64,000 bases of DNA from Debaryomyces hansenii CBS767. Its lineage: Eukaryota; Ascomycota; Pichiomycetes; Serinales; Debaryomycetaceae. Both the position numbers and the translations under genes were made by a program. Position 1 is the stretch's first letter. Every line of letters begins with the position of its first letter. Positions 10,701-19,087 of this stretch are shown piece by piece. Location of the stretch: the NCBI RefSeq assembly GCF_000006445.2, contig NC_006048.2, positions 248,001 through 312,000 of the forward strand, written 5' to 3'. A model generated the notes under the pieces. The model saw only the letters and a list, made by a program, of their open reading frames with translations, searched no databases and was not told the origin of the DNA.

Positions 10701-12384
10701 GCTTTATATGCCATTTGCAACTAGTTCAATCAAAGCATTCTGCGAATATTTATATACCGGCCAAGTTGGTAACAAATGGCTTTTATCGCCAGTCACATTG
10801 GATAATTTGGCAATCTCAAAATTTTTGGATGTTCCGTTATTATATGATTTAATAAGCGAAGTTTTGTTTGGTGTTATTGGTAGGAAGGAATCATTTATTA
10901 TTAGAGAAGGTAATAAGTTGAAAAGAAGATATCACGAATTATTAGAGTTAACAGGTTCGGTTAAGGAATCGGGGTTTAAGTTCCCTTTAGACGAGTACGA
11001 AGGTTTTATGGATACTATTGATGATGGGTTTTTAGATATCACATTACTAAAGAAGTCATCAGCTAGTCATAAGGATAGTTCAGCATCGGCAATGAGTAGC
11101 AAGAGGAATAAGCTGTCTTTAAATTCAGCGTCATCATTTCGTTATTCCATAAGTATTGATGATATTAATGAGAATGCAATGTCGCTAAGGGAAGTACCAA
11201 TCGATGAGACGTTGAGATCAACAAATACCGAAAGTAACCAAGAGAATATTCCAACTAACAATCAAGAGGAATCAACCGACGATTCTATTGAAAAATCTAC
11301 TTCTAATAGCGAAGAGGATACGGACTTCGAACTTGGCTATTTAGATGCTAGAGATAATCTGTCATTAAACGTTGGCCCTCGAGCAAAATCGATCTTCGAT
11401 AAATCTGGGACAGACATGCAATTTCATAGTGCCCTTGATAACGATCAAAAGGAAAAGGAAAGCGAAATGGAAAAGTCTAAAAGCTTGAATCTTACGCTCG
11501 AGCAGTTAGTAAGTCCACAGTCGCCATTACCATCTGATTATACGATCGACTTGATATATGAAACTGCCACACTTTGTAGAGATATAAAGTTGATGCTAAG
11601 AGCAGCAAACGTGAAGAATATGGGTGACGTATTTAATCAGAGTAAGCTTGAATTGAATATAGCCATAGAAGAATTAGAGAATAAGTACGATGAACAACAA
11701 AAACAACAAGATGAAGAGCAGAAAATTGAACACCCACAATTCAAAGGAAAGATACCATCTCAGCCTTCTGGAAATGAATCTGATACTGGTTTGGAGCATA
11801 TTAGATCTAACATGTCGTCTTCATCATTAAGCACGTTAGGGCTTAGAAGCGTTGATTTGGAAAAAACGAAATCAAATACAGGTTTTAGGGCCATCGGAGG
11901 GTTTGGCCCATTTAAGAGTAAAACTGACTTAAAGGCACTGAAGATGACCTCATTCGAAAACAACAAGGAATTAGATAGAAGAATTACTAGGCTGATTAAG
12001 AACGATGAAAAATTAAAACTGAAGACTGCTAAGGATGAGAAGTTGAAGCGACTCCAAGATCAAAAATTGGAAAGAAGACAGACAGACAAGCCAAAATTAA
12101 TGACAAGAAAGAGTATATTTACAAAGTATAAAGATGAGGGATCAACCAGCACATTAGCTTCAGAGGCGTCGACGAACAAGAAGAAGCATGGCTTTTTGCA
12201 CCATCTTAGTCACAAGAAGAAAAACGAAGCTCCTATAAACCAAGGGGATAATTCTCTGTTGGAATCTTCGAATTTGAGTAGAACGTTATCTGCATCAGGC
12301 AGTATAAGTTCAGCTAATAGCAAAAAGTCGCAGGGACTGAGGATTAAAAATAGCTTATTTGGCAAGAAAAGACTTTCCAACTAA
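7711..12384 (+). CDS. MDS3: Mds3/Pmd1-type kelch-BTB regulator
   Basis: 1557 residues. The N-terminal third (about 40-460) has kelch repeats, with blades ending VFTYGGL, IYVFGGLIVN and IFIAGGRDDE. A BTB-like fold appears in two separated halves. The first is at about 569-620 (DFELVSSKGDRIPVSLRIL). The second is at about 988-1065 (ALL-type helices around FCEYLYTGQVGNKWLLSP), after a Ser/Asn/Pro-rich spacer of about 370 residues. The C-terminus is Ser-rich and basic, with repeated KSIF/KKRLS-type motifs. Family knowledge: Mds3 and Pmd1 are negative regulators of meiotic genes in S. cerevisiae, and Candida Mds3 acts in pH response, TOR signalling and morphogenesis. A single Mds3/Pmd1 copy is expected in this clade. 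Extra length compared with S. cerevisiae lies mainly in low-complexity spacers. Confidence 0.88.
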   Translation: MSTLVPSASSCYGLRLPPTEKDDRLNLNVRTGSASTLYKSLVFTYGGLTIGLDIGDESVDELIRIFHLKISNLKSNLIDKYLSGEFFYLDLIEKYWTRVDIPSGERKPKPRVFHEITAVNNCIYVFGGLIVNEKYDSHTHEDTNERELVPCNDLWEFSLESRKWNLLHDGSKYEYDAAVPRPRFSHKMTTLSSLSFANRKDHFGIFIAGGRDDESRPLYDNFVFDLVTKEYVGSSPIELTLDTKKNSQKFRNVNSIVTSEDYKISVDYVNNVIISFIKEPTHHHHHSRTRSTNKAILSDYTSTMEGDESLIVYSQVDSSKDQSINTLLSFKVGKSIKEGKILPVHNKVLTKENETKRITNHTIPYNLKFPTGGLFGQNIVITGFLPNDNDICVFIYNKPTGKWSRLNFFCDHDYGSHRCWGGFAWQSHHKVVLLGNYLTSRTTSSIRYFTLMITVSLPITNILASLELEGGHYHCPDGTKVFYKDDNSSTDDNNRDRISEEDAYSSSDALSDGEKKMLKRHHSVSASSDKAPQSISFSEYVHYVAPKTKFTTIRSVFPPAAITLGRNAMDRYGDLISDFELVSSKGDRIPVSLRILMERWGRYFVQLLAKGYVQAVDRFERDQQLDSESTRNASSASESMNSANKTQNKLRSSMSTCGGSSISSSNSEVSINQSKPSKKGHHQSSYHVSIPAPSKYSKEPPQFRLPFQELSLTNNSVSEKANETINQHFEETKRGIETNNNEKLPDLPGSSHIKDEQPDTSRKGSVSSFSSSNSLLNSHLQNIPPQLPLPNEPIPAVPASTSFRGSSRKNSADLNSPRASLMYTLTALRNIPATKSPRESPFSSPRASVSGGPAPMGNELLSLAIPNLKQSSLSTDRNNHRLTRSLDSSPNGSTDALPIKTAAGECITDQNFRNKKVSNSSSMASLETFNLDKKFSPLSSIQPNTNKIYAKDADDRQDYEETNTTEANNSLFSNPLLDFENAESGKFRMEPSLIPRKLYMPFATSSIKAFCEYLYTGQVGNKWLLSPVTLDNLAISKFLDVPLLYDLISEVLFGVIGRKESFIIREGNKLKRRYHELLELTGSVKESGFKFPLDEYEGFMDTIDDGFLDITLLKKSSASHKDSSASAMSSKRNKLSLNSASSFRYSISIDDINENAMSLREVPIDETLRSTNTESNQENIPTNNQEESTDDSIEKSTSNSEEDTDFELGYLDARDNLSLNVGPRAKSIFDKSGTDMQFHSALDNDQKEKESEMEKSKSLNLTLEQLVSPQSPLPSDYTIDLIYETATLCRDIKLMLRAANVKNMGDVFNQSKLELNIAIEELENKYDEQQKQQDEEQKIEHPQFKGKIPSQPSGNESDTGLEHIRSNMSSSSLSTLGLRSVDLEKTKSNTGFRAIGGFGPFKSKTDLKALKMTSFENNKELDRRITRLIKNDEKLKLKTAKDEKLKRLQDQKLERRQTDKPKLMTRKSIFTKYKDEGSTSTLASEASTNKKKHGFLHHLSHKKKNEAPINQGDNSLLESSNLSRTLSASGSISSANSKKSQGLRIKNSLFGKKRLSN

Positions 12385-12510
12385 GAACTATTATGTAGAA
12401 TGTAAACAATATAACGCAATAATTCATCCGAGAGAAAGCATTCTTAGTAATTAAGCCACAGGTTGCTCCGCGAAAAGCATTGTCACAATGTCGCGATCAA
12501 GTCTGGGAAG

Positions 12511-12518
12511 TATATAAG
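12511..12518 (+). promoter_or_regulatory. TATA box of the first aldo-keto reductase
   Basis: TATATAAG 119 bp upstream of the ATG at 12637, followed by an A-rich leader ending AATTAAACATGG. The consensus match and distance fit a yeast TATA element. Confidence 0.55.
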
Positions 12519-12636
12519 TGGCAAATATCAGCTAGATATTCAAGGATTTGTGAAATAATATTATTTACTATTAATTAGACCATCAAATTAGAATTATTAG
12601 ATATTAATTAAACAAGAAAAAAACAATCAATTAAAC

Positions 12637-13521
12637 ATGGCTGTCACTTTAAAGAATAACACTGATACCGTTACATTGAACAATGGCGATAAAATCCCAG
12701 CAGTTGGTTTGGGTACTTGGCAAGCTACCGAAAAGGATGCTGCTTACAAGTCTGTTAAGGCAGCTTTACAAAATGGTTACAGACATATTGATACTGCAGC
12801 GATTTACGGTAACGAAGAAGAAGTTGGTAGGGGTATTAAAGACTCTGGGGTACCAAGAGAAGAAATCTATGTTACAACTAAATTGTGGAATGCTGACCAT
12901 AAGAAGGCTGAAGAAGCATTGAATACTTCCTTGAAGAAATTGGGTTTAGACTACATCGACTTGTATTTGATTCATTGGCCATACTCTGTACAACCAGACA
13001 CCAAGCAACCATACAGTGACTGGGATTACTTGGACACTTACAAGGAATTGCAAAAACTTAAGGCAACTGGAAATGTTAAGGCTATCGGTGTTTCCAATTT
13101 CACTGTTAAGCAACTTGAAAGATTATTGGCTGACAAGGATATCACTATTAAGCCAGCTGTCAATCAAATTGAAGCACACCCATTATTGACACAACCTGAA
13201 TTAACCGAATACTTGAAGAAGAATGATATTGTAATTGAAGCTTATTCTCCATTAGGTTCTTCTAATTCTCCGTTATTTAAGAATGAAACTGTCGTTGCTA
13301 TTGCCGAGAAATACCAAGTTGAACCTGCTCAAGTATTGGTTTCCTGGGCCATTCAGAGAGATACCGTTGTCTTACCAAAATCGGTAACCGAATCCAGAAT
13401 TATCTCCAATTTAAAGACATTTAAATTATCCGATGAAGATTTTAATACGTTAAATAACTTATCGCAAAAGGATGGTGTTGTTAGAACTTGTAACCCAGAG
13501 TTCAACGACTTTGATGATTAG
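12637..13521 (+). CDS. NADPH-dependent aldo-keto reductase (Gcy1/Ypr1-like), copy 1
   Basis: 294 residues, the normal length for the AKR3 (Gcy1/Ypr1) group. The catalytic tetrad is complete: Asp52, Tyr57 (DTAAIYGNE), Lys82 (TTKLWN) and His113 (LIHWP). The cofactor-binding motif VLPKSVTESRI is present near residue 246. Substrates of relatives include glyceraldehyde, dihydroxyacetone, xylose and alpha-keto esters; sequence alone does not decide between them. There is no signal peptide, so it is probably cytosolic. A second, closely similar gene follows 474 bp downstream in the same orientation, pointing to tandem duplication. Codon use is strongly biased (many GGT, AAG, TTG), suggesting high expression, more so than in copy 2. 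The Gcy1 relative is an osmostress gene in S. cerevisiae, but no Sko1-type site is visible in this promoter. Confidence 0.9.
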   Translation: MAVTLKNNTDTVTLNNGDKIPAVGLGTWQATEKDAAYKSVKAALQNGYRHIDTAAIYGNEEEVGRGIKDSGVPREEIYVTTKLWNADHKKAEEALNTSLKKLGLDYIDLYLIHWPYSVQPDTKQPYSDWDYLDTYKELQKLKATGNVKAIGVSNFTVKQLERLLADKDITIKPAVNQIEAHPLLTQPELTEYLKKNDIVIEAYSPLGSSNSPLFKNETVVAIAEKYQVEPAQVLVSWAIQRDTVVLPKSVTESRIISNLKTFKLSDEDFNTLNNLSQKDGVVRTCNPEFNDFDD

Positions 13522-13994
13522 AGAAATATTTAGATCGCAATATACTTTTTTTTTTACCTAGAATGTAGAATTGTATATAGGTGCTTTGATGTATTTTAAA
13601 CTATATACAATCATCAGACATGGACTTCCACTGAATTGCTACTGAATCGCAACCATGTTGTTATGTTGCTATGTTGCTCTATGAGAAATATACGCTTGGA
13701 GGACTACCTACTTCATTTCCAACCAGGTTTGTCTATAGATAAACTGAAGCATATATGTTAGCGATCAACCAGAGCAAAAATGTTTGACTACGGTATATAA
13801 AAGGACAGTCGTAGTTCATGTAATAGAGTATGTCGAGAAGTCAAAATAAATTTGCAGTGAGGTTGCAACATATTACGTCAGCATATTAATCAAATAGAAA
13901 GGCTTTCTTGGATTGCTTTATAGAATCATATAAAAGGAGCTGGTTTCACCTCTTATACAATATCAGACTCATTTTAACCTTATAATTGATAATA
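13522..13994. promoter_or_regulatory. Promoter of the second aldo-keto reductase
   Basis: Downstream of the copy 1 stop lies a T run (13544-13554). TTACGTCA at 13873-13880 is a perfect CREB/Sko1-type octamer. TATA-like elements are TATATAAAAG at 13794-13803 and TATAAAAG at 13929-13936; the latter is 59 bp before the ATG and is the better placed. A short imperfect repeat of GTTGCTATGTTGCT type lies near 13655-13678. Confidence 0.6.
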
Positions 13995-14882
13995 ATGACT
14001 ACTCGTACAGCTAACAACACTGACTATTACACCCTCAACAACGGTGAAAAAATTCCAGCAGTAGGATTTGGAACATGGAAAGCTACTAAAAAAGAAGGAG
14101 CACATACAGCTGTCAAAATTGCTTTGCAAACTGGATATAGACATGTTGATACAGCTGTGATGTACGACAATGAAGAAGAAGTCGGTAGAGGAATCAAGGA
14201 ATCCGGAATTCCAAGAGAGGAGATTTTTGTTACCACAAAATTATGGAATACCGATCATAAACAGGTTAGTAAAGCCTTCGATTCTTCGTTGCAAAGATTA
14301 GGTTTGGACTATGTGGACTTGTATATCATGCATTGGCCACTCCCTCTCGATCCTAAAACAGAGAAACCATATGAGGACTGGAATTATATTGATACCTATA
14401 AGGAAATGCAAAAGCTTGTGGAGTCTAAAAAGGTAAAGTCTATCGGCATTTCAAACTGTAACATTGAACAAACCAAGAAGATACTAGATGACAAAGACAT
14501 TACGATCAAGCCTGTTGTCAATCAAGTTGAGGCTCATCCTTTGTTACCACAATTAGAGTTATTTGATTTTTTGAAACAAAACGACATTGCGCTTGAGGCA
14601 TACTCTCCATTGGGATCAGACAACTCGCCATTATTTAAGGATGATACCATAATCGGTATTAGTCAAAAGTATAACGTCCATTTAGCTCAAGTATTGGTAT
14701 CATGGGCAGTTCAGAGAGGTAGTATTGTGTTACCAAAGTCTGTTACTGAATCTAGAATTATTTCCAATTTAAAGACATTCAAATTACGAGAAGATGATTT
14801 TGCAACTTTGAATAATTTGTCCAAAGAAGTTGGACCCGTAAGGACAAATGACCCGGATTGGTTTGATTTTGGAAAGGATTAA
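13995..14882 (+). CDS. NADPH-dependent aldo-keto reductase (Gcy1/Ypr1-like), copy 2
   Basis: 295 residues from the ATG at 13995; an in-frame TTG nine bases earlier is not a start. It aligns without gaps to copy 1 over most of its length. It keeps the same tetrad at identical positions: Asp52, Tyr57 (DTAVMYDNE), Lys82 and His113 (IMHWP). It also has the same VLPKSVTESRIISNLKTFKL cofactor region. Differences cluster in the substrate-loop side (the PLPLDPKTEKPYEDWNY region and the C-terminal DPDWFDFGKD tail), so substrate preference may differ. Codon use is less biased than in copy 1. The promoter has a Sko1/CREB-type octamer that copy 1 lacks, suggesting that expression has diverged after duplication. 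It is probably cytosolic. The precise substrate is unknown. Confidence 0.9.
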   Translation: MTTRTANNTDYYTLNNGEKIPAVGFGTWKATKKEGAHTAVKIALQTGYRHVDTAVMYDNEEEVGRGIKESGIPREEIFVTTKLWNTDHKQVSKAFDSSLQRLGLDYVDLYIMHWPLPLDPKTEKPYEDWNYIDTYKEMQKLVESKKVKSIGISNCNIEQTKKILDDKDITIKPVVNQVEAHPLLPQLELFDFLKQNDIALEAYSPLGSDNSPLFKDDTIIGISQKYNVHLAQVLVSWAVQRGSIVLPKSVTESRIISNLKTFKLREDDFATLNNLSKEVGPVRTNDPDWFDFGKD

Positions 14883-15117
14883 TTATCTGAAACTCCAATA
14901 AATTTAGGTTTGATGATTAGACAAATAAAGTAGATGATTATGGATTATTATATATACAAGTGAGGATTTTTTGCGACCTAATTAGGTACTGTATCCGTAG
15001 AACTTTCTCCGCGTTCCTTGGCGAATATAAAATAGCGATGAATTTGGCGATATTAGAAAACGTTTGGAATTTTGTATCAATTAAAGGTAATAGAAGAGAC
15101 AGGTAGCCAAACTGAAG

Positions 15118-15807
15118 ATGAGCGAGGAATCTATAAAGCAAGAAGTTGTAGACTATGCATATAAAAACTTGAGAGGTATTCCAAAAGGGAATAAAGAGTA
15201 CGAGAAAATGATTCTGCAGCTTTCCTACAATTGCTTTGACCATGAATTATTAATGTCAAGAAATTTAGCACACGAAAGAGCTATTGATTATGCTGACATT
15301 AGAATGAAGGACTATGACTTTGATCCAGAAAAACACTATAAAGCAAGAGAAGAGTACTTAAGAACTATATTTGGTAAGCTTGGAGATAAGAGTTTTATTG
15401 AAGCTCCATTTTTTGTCGATTACGGATTCAATGTAAGTGCCGGAAAGAATTTTTATTGTAATTTCAATTGTACTTTTCTTGATTGCTGTTTGATTGTGTT
15501 TGGGGACAATTGCATGTGTGGCCCCAATGTTACGTTCTGCACACCCACCCATGCAATAGATCCTGAAAGAAGATTAGCAGGTGAGGAATCAGCTGGTCCA
15601 ATAACTGTTGGTGACAATGTGTGGTTCGGCGCAAATGCCGTTGTTTTGCAAGATATCACAATTGGGGATAACAGTATTATTGGGGCAGGTGCAGTGGTTA
15701 CCAAAGATGTTCCTGCCAACACAGTTGTTGTCGGATCTCCAGCTAGAGTTGTAAAGCATCTTACTCTGGAACAAGACAAAATAGAGTCAGCCAATCATTT
15801 GACTTGA
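15118..15807 (+). CDS. Maltose/galactoside O-acetyltransferase-family protein
   Basis: 229 residues of the LacA/NodL/Maa type. An N-terminal helical cap (1-90) is followed by a left-handed beta-helix of hexapeptide repeats (about 100-215, e.g. ITVGDNVWFGANAVV, ITIGDNSIIGAGAVVT, VVVGSPARVVK). The catalytic histidine is His145 in the CTPTHAIDPERR motif, as in bacterial sugar acetyltransferases. Such enzymes transfer acetyl from acetyl-CoA to a sugar hydroxyl and work as trimers. S. cerevisiae has an uncharacterised relative (YJL218W). The substrate here is unknown. The family is mostly bacterial, so an old horizontal transfer is possible, but codon use looks native. It sits just downstream of two aldo-keto reductases and 111 bp before YIP4. 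A small-molecule detoxification or sugar-modifying role is only inferred. Confidence 0.88.
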   Translation: MSEESIKQEVVDYAYKNLRGIPKGNKEYEKMILQLSYNCFDHELLMSRNLAHERAIDYADIRMKDYDFDPEKHYKAREEYLRTIFGKLGDKSFIEAPFFVDYGFNVSAGKNFYCNFNCTFLDCCLIVFGDNCMCGPNVTFCTPTHAIDPERRLAGEESAGPITVGDNVWFGANAVVLQDITIGDNSIIGAGAVVTKDVPANTVVVGSPARVVKHLTLEQDKIESANHLT

Positions 15808-15918
15808 GGGGCTATACATAAACTCTAGGTATAATACTTATTAGAATCGTAGGCTTGAAAATAATAGCTAAAATATAATATACAGGTTCTATCGATTTCA
15901 TTCGAGAAAATCCTGATT

Positions 15919-16962
15919 ATGAATACATTAATTGTAGATATACTATTTCATACTATCAAAACGAACATTACATCAATGCTGTCCGGTACTTGGAATCCTC
16001 CATCATATTCAGCACAAGATGCTGATGAGTTCATCATTGCTGATGAAGATGAGACTTCATCGCAAAGAATCCAACCAGATGTAACAGAGCATACACCTAT
16101 GTCAACTTCTTCTCATAATGCCAATGCCAATGCTAATACTAATTCGATGTTTTCATCGTTTTCATTCGGCCCAAAGGTTGATTTATCATCAACATTCGCT
16201 CCCTTCACACAATCAAAGACATTCACAGATTCAAACACTATAAAAGAACGCCAATATAGCGGAGGGGATACGCTTGATGAACCTGTGTGGAACACATTGA
16301 AAAGGGATTTATCACAAATAGGACGGAGACTAGCAATAGTTGTATGGCCAATGCAATTAGCTAGCTTGGCTGCCAAACAACAACTGAGGTTAATTGACTT
16401 TGCTAGCAATAATGGGATTAACTTGCCGCAGCTGATAGTAAACGCACGAAGAATCTCAGTATCGGAGAATCAAAATGATGATGAGGATGAGGATAGAGAA
16501 ACAGGAGTAACTGGCGATGAATTGCTTTCCCAAACAACTCTAGAGTGGGATTTATGGGGACCATTGATTTTCTCTTTAGCATATTCGGTAACTCTTGGAG
16601 TATCCGCTTCTAAAAATGAAACAAATCTGGTATTCTCTGGGTCATTTTCATTTATATGGCTATTCTTTATTGTTATCGGCTTAAATATTCAATTGTTAGG
16701 TGGGAACATATCGTTTATGTCTGCCATCAGTGCTACGGGCTATTCAATGTTTCCAATTACATGCGGTACTCTTATTTGTACTTTAGTTGTTAAATGGAAA
16801 TTGATTAGAATTATTATCATGTCAATTCTAGGTGCCTGGAGTATATATTCTGGGGTGATGAGTTTAAAATGCTCGGGTGTGTTACCAGGAAGGGTTTTGT
16901 TAGCGATATATCCTGTTGGTCTAATGTATTCTGTATTGAGTTGGTTATGTATAATTACCTGA
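15919..16962 (+). CDS. YIP4: Yip4-like Golgi membrane protein (YIPF6 family)
   Basis: 347 residues from the first ATG (A at -3). A second in-frame ATG at 15976 would give 328 residues starting MLSGTWNPPSYS, and the extra 19 residues look unlike a Yip N-terminus, so the start is uncertain. Family signatures are TLDEPVWNTLKRDLSQIGRRL, matching the Yip4 pre-membrane helix, then EWDLWGPL at the first membrane segment. About five hydrophobic segments follow up to the C-terminus. The N-terminal cytosolic part is Ser/Asn-rich with a short NANANAN run. Family knowledge: Yip proteins bind Rab GTPases and work in ER-Golgi transport. The spacing to the upstream acetyltransferase is only 111 bp, so the promoter must be compact. 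The protein is longer than S. cerevisiae Yip4 (235 residues), largely in the N-terminal region. Confidence 0.87.
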   Translation: MNTLIVDILFHTIKTNITSMLSGTWNPPSYSAQDADEFIIADEDETSSQRIQPDVTEHTPMSTSSHNANANANTNSMFSSFSFGPKVDLSSTFAPFTQSKTFTDSNTIKERQYSGGDTLDEPVWNTLKRDLSQIGRRLAIVVWPMQLASLAAKQQLRLIDFASNNGINLPQLIVNARRISVSENQNDDEDEDRETGVTGDELLSQTTLEWDLWGPLIFSLAYSVTLGVSASKNETNLVFSGSFSFIWLFFIVIGLNIQLLGGNISFMSAISATGYSMFPITCGTLICTLVVKWKLIRIIIMSILGAWSIYSGVMSLKCSGVLPGRVLLAIYPVGLMYSVLSWLCIIT

Positions 16963-17463
16963 TTTAGAACATGATTTAAAAAAAATAATCTTTAAATATA
17001 TATTTATTTAAATAGCTTAAACAACGTAATTATAAAAATATGGTAAAAGGTTAACTAATAGAGTTTTAGAAAATTAATTAAAAAGAGATTTTCGCCCTTG
17101 TTGGCACAGTCGTCGTGCACTGCAAATTTAGCCAGCTGGTTAATTTGAAAAAAGTGCTCGGTTCGACTCGTGAAGAGAATTTTAACATATTTAATGATGA
17201 ATAACATGGATGTGAACAATCTCTGAGTATAACCATACGGTTATGCGTAGATTACAAAACCTGCCTTCCTACTGATAATGTTTTAATTCCTTTATTTTAC
17301 ATAAATGCTTGTTTTATTTTCGTTCATTGTTAATTTTTAAAGTGAAAGTTATCATTGTAAGCGATCTTAAGTACTTGATGTGTGTCCTGATTAAATTAGT
17401 TAATGCTAACAAACCTATACAATACATACAGATGAAAATAAATATATAGTTTATCTGATGAAG
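16963..17463. other. Convergent 3' region, YIP4 and ANP1
   Basis: An AT-rich spacer between convergent genes, with A/T runs just after the YIP4 stop. A TGGCACAGT ... GGTTCGACTC pair near 17103-17168 looks like tRNA A and B boxes and was tested, but the T arm does not pair. No gene is supported here. Confidence 0.5.
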
Positions 17464-18916
17464 TCATTTACCTTTTTGTCTCCTCTTCTTCCTCTCCATT
17501 TTAGCAATTTCTCGCAAGTCGTCTTCACTAGGTTCATAAATATGCCAAATAGTATAGTGTGGTAAACCACCAACTCTGAATCCCATAGATTTGGCCATTT
17601 TACCAAACGCCTCGGTTTCAGCATGGTTTAAAAATGTAAATGCTGGGAAATGAACACCCTGCCTGAAAATTCGAGCTCTTGCTAATATAGAAACACCACC
17701 CACACCGTCAATGTCAATTATTTCATTTGGATCCCCATTTGGATCTCTAATATACGCTAGATGTACTCGCCAAGTTGGGTATTCAGCATAACCTTCCACA
17801 ATAACATCTTCTTCATCTAAGGATTTTGCCAATTCTACCGCAGCTTCAGATTCAACCCAGGAATTCAAATCATACGGCTGTTCATTACCTAGGAATGTTG
17901 GTAATGGCCTCCAAACATTTGGCACCATCACATCGTAGTCATGTTTCATTAAATCTTGAATAACTGAACCCGGGCAAGTTTCAATATCTACGTCTCTCCA
18001 GTAAACCCATGAGTGGTATGATTTCAATGCATTAGAAGTCAACCAATTTCTGGCCCTCCCCATCAATTTCCTACGAATTCCTTGAACTTTTACAGCATGT
18101 CTATCACTGAAACCCTGTCCTATTACTTGACCAAAATCTTTCCTGAAAATGGATATTGATCTGAACGGCTTATGATAATTTTCGTGGAATGTTTCGGGAT
18201 TATAGGACTTTTTAATATTATTCATATAATCTGGATCCATGTATAATTGGTACAAATCAGATGATCCTTTAATTACATTCGCGTGTCTCTGACGTTCACC
18301 GAGTTGTAGTTTGTTTAATAAAGTACCATTTTGCAAAGCCACAGAATATTCAAAAACGGTCTCCAAAGTACGATCATCTGGAGAACAATCGGAAACCAAG
18401 AATGCTATATCAATTAATGAATGATCATATGTCAAATTCATTAAGTTATGGAACGCCATAGGAAGTACGCTTTCTGCATTTCTTAAAGGCATCAAAAATA
18501 ATACTACGTCTCCCTGAGACAATCCATCCGTTGACCCTTTATAGTCATTAAGGTCGTAATAGTCCACCGTTTCTTTATAATTCTCCTCTTCACTTTTTAG
18601 CCCCGTTATATCCTGTTTTTCTATCCCGTCTTTGGTAGCATGGTATAATTCGTAGTCATTTTCAGGGTCCGTCTTACCATTTATGTGGTTTTCTGACGCT
18701 GTCTGTGAAGAGAAATTAGATCGAAAGAATAATATCCATATCAATATGGCAGAAATAAAACCAATTGCTATCTTCTTATATAACGACTGCGGATTAGATC
18801 TTCTCGGGTTAAACTTGTTATGTCTAAAAACTTGTTAATACATATTCAATTAAATGGTCTTCATAGAATACATACATAGGAAGATCGGTTTTTTTACCGT
18901 AGTCATCTAACACCAT
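17464..18916 (-). CDS. ANP1: Anp1, mannan polymerase II subunit; spliced
   Basis: The long exon (17464-18823) has no in-frame ATG before an upstream stop at 18835-18837. A 41-nt first exon (18876-18916) with ATG at 18914-18916 joins it across a 52-nt intron (18824-18875). The product is 466 residues (S. cerevisiae Anp1 is 500). The joined N-terminus starts MVLDDYGKKTDLP and leads into a basic stretch and a signal anchor (IAIGFISAILIWILFF), the expected type II Golgi topology. The lumenal GT62 domain contains VLFLMPLRNAESVLPM, the DxD-type YWRDVDIETCPG, FSDRHAVKVQGIRRKLMGRA and the C-terminal LPHYTIWHIYEPSEDDL. It most resembles Anp1 rather than Van1 or Mnn9, judging from the C-terminus. Family knowledge: Anp1 works with Mnn9, Mnn10, Mnn11 and Hoc1 in alpha-1,6-mannan backbone elongation on N-glycans. 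Confidence 0.88.
18824..18875 (-). other. ANP1: Predicted intron in ANP1 (52 nt)
   Basis: On the minus strand the donor is GTATGT, the branch-like motif is TATTAAC (18834-18840) and the acceptor is TTTTTAG, with 10 nt from the branch motif to the intron end. Removing it restores an in-frame ATG and an N-terminal membrane anchor. The TATTAAC branch differs from TACTAAC at one base, so this is the least canonical of the three introns here. Confidence 0.82.
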
Positions 18917-19087
18917 TTCCTAAAAACTATATCTTCAATGTCAGATGATATCAACGCCACTATCGAATCAAATATTGAAAAGATAAGCAGAGTACTACTT
19001 GTGATCTGACTAGTTTTCAATAGTCGTCAATACTCGCGAGTGAACTGAAAATTTCGCACGTGTATATAAATATTCTATATGTAGTAT

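Noticed and set aside
17100..17175. tRNA-like A box TGGCACAGT and B box GGTTCGACTC
   Set aside because: A D-arm-like GCAC/GTGC stem is possible, but T-arm positions do not pair and no anticodon stem or U33 fits. Probably coincidental, or an old relic at most.
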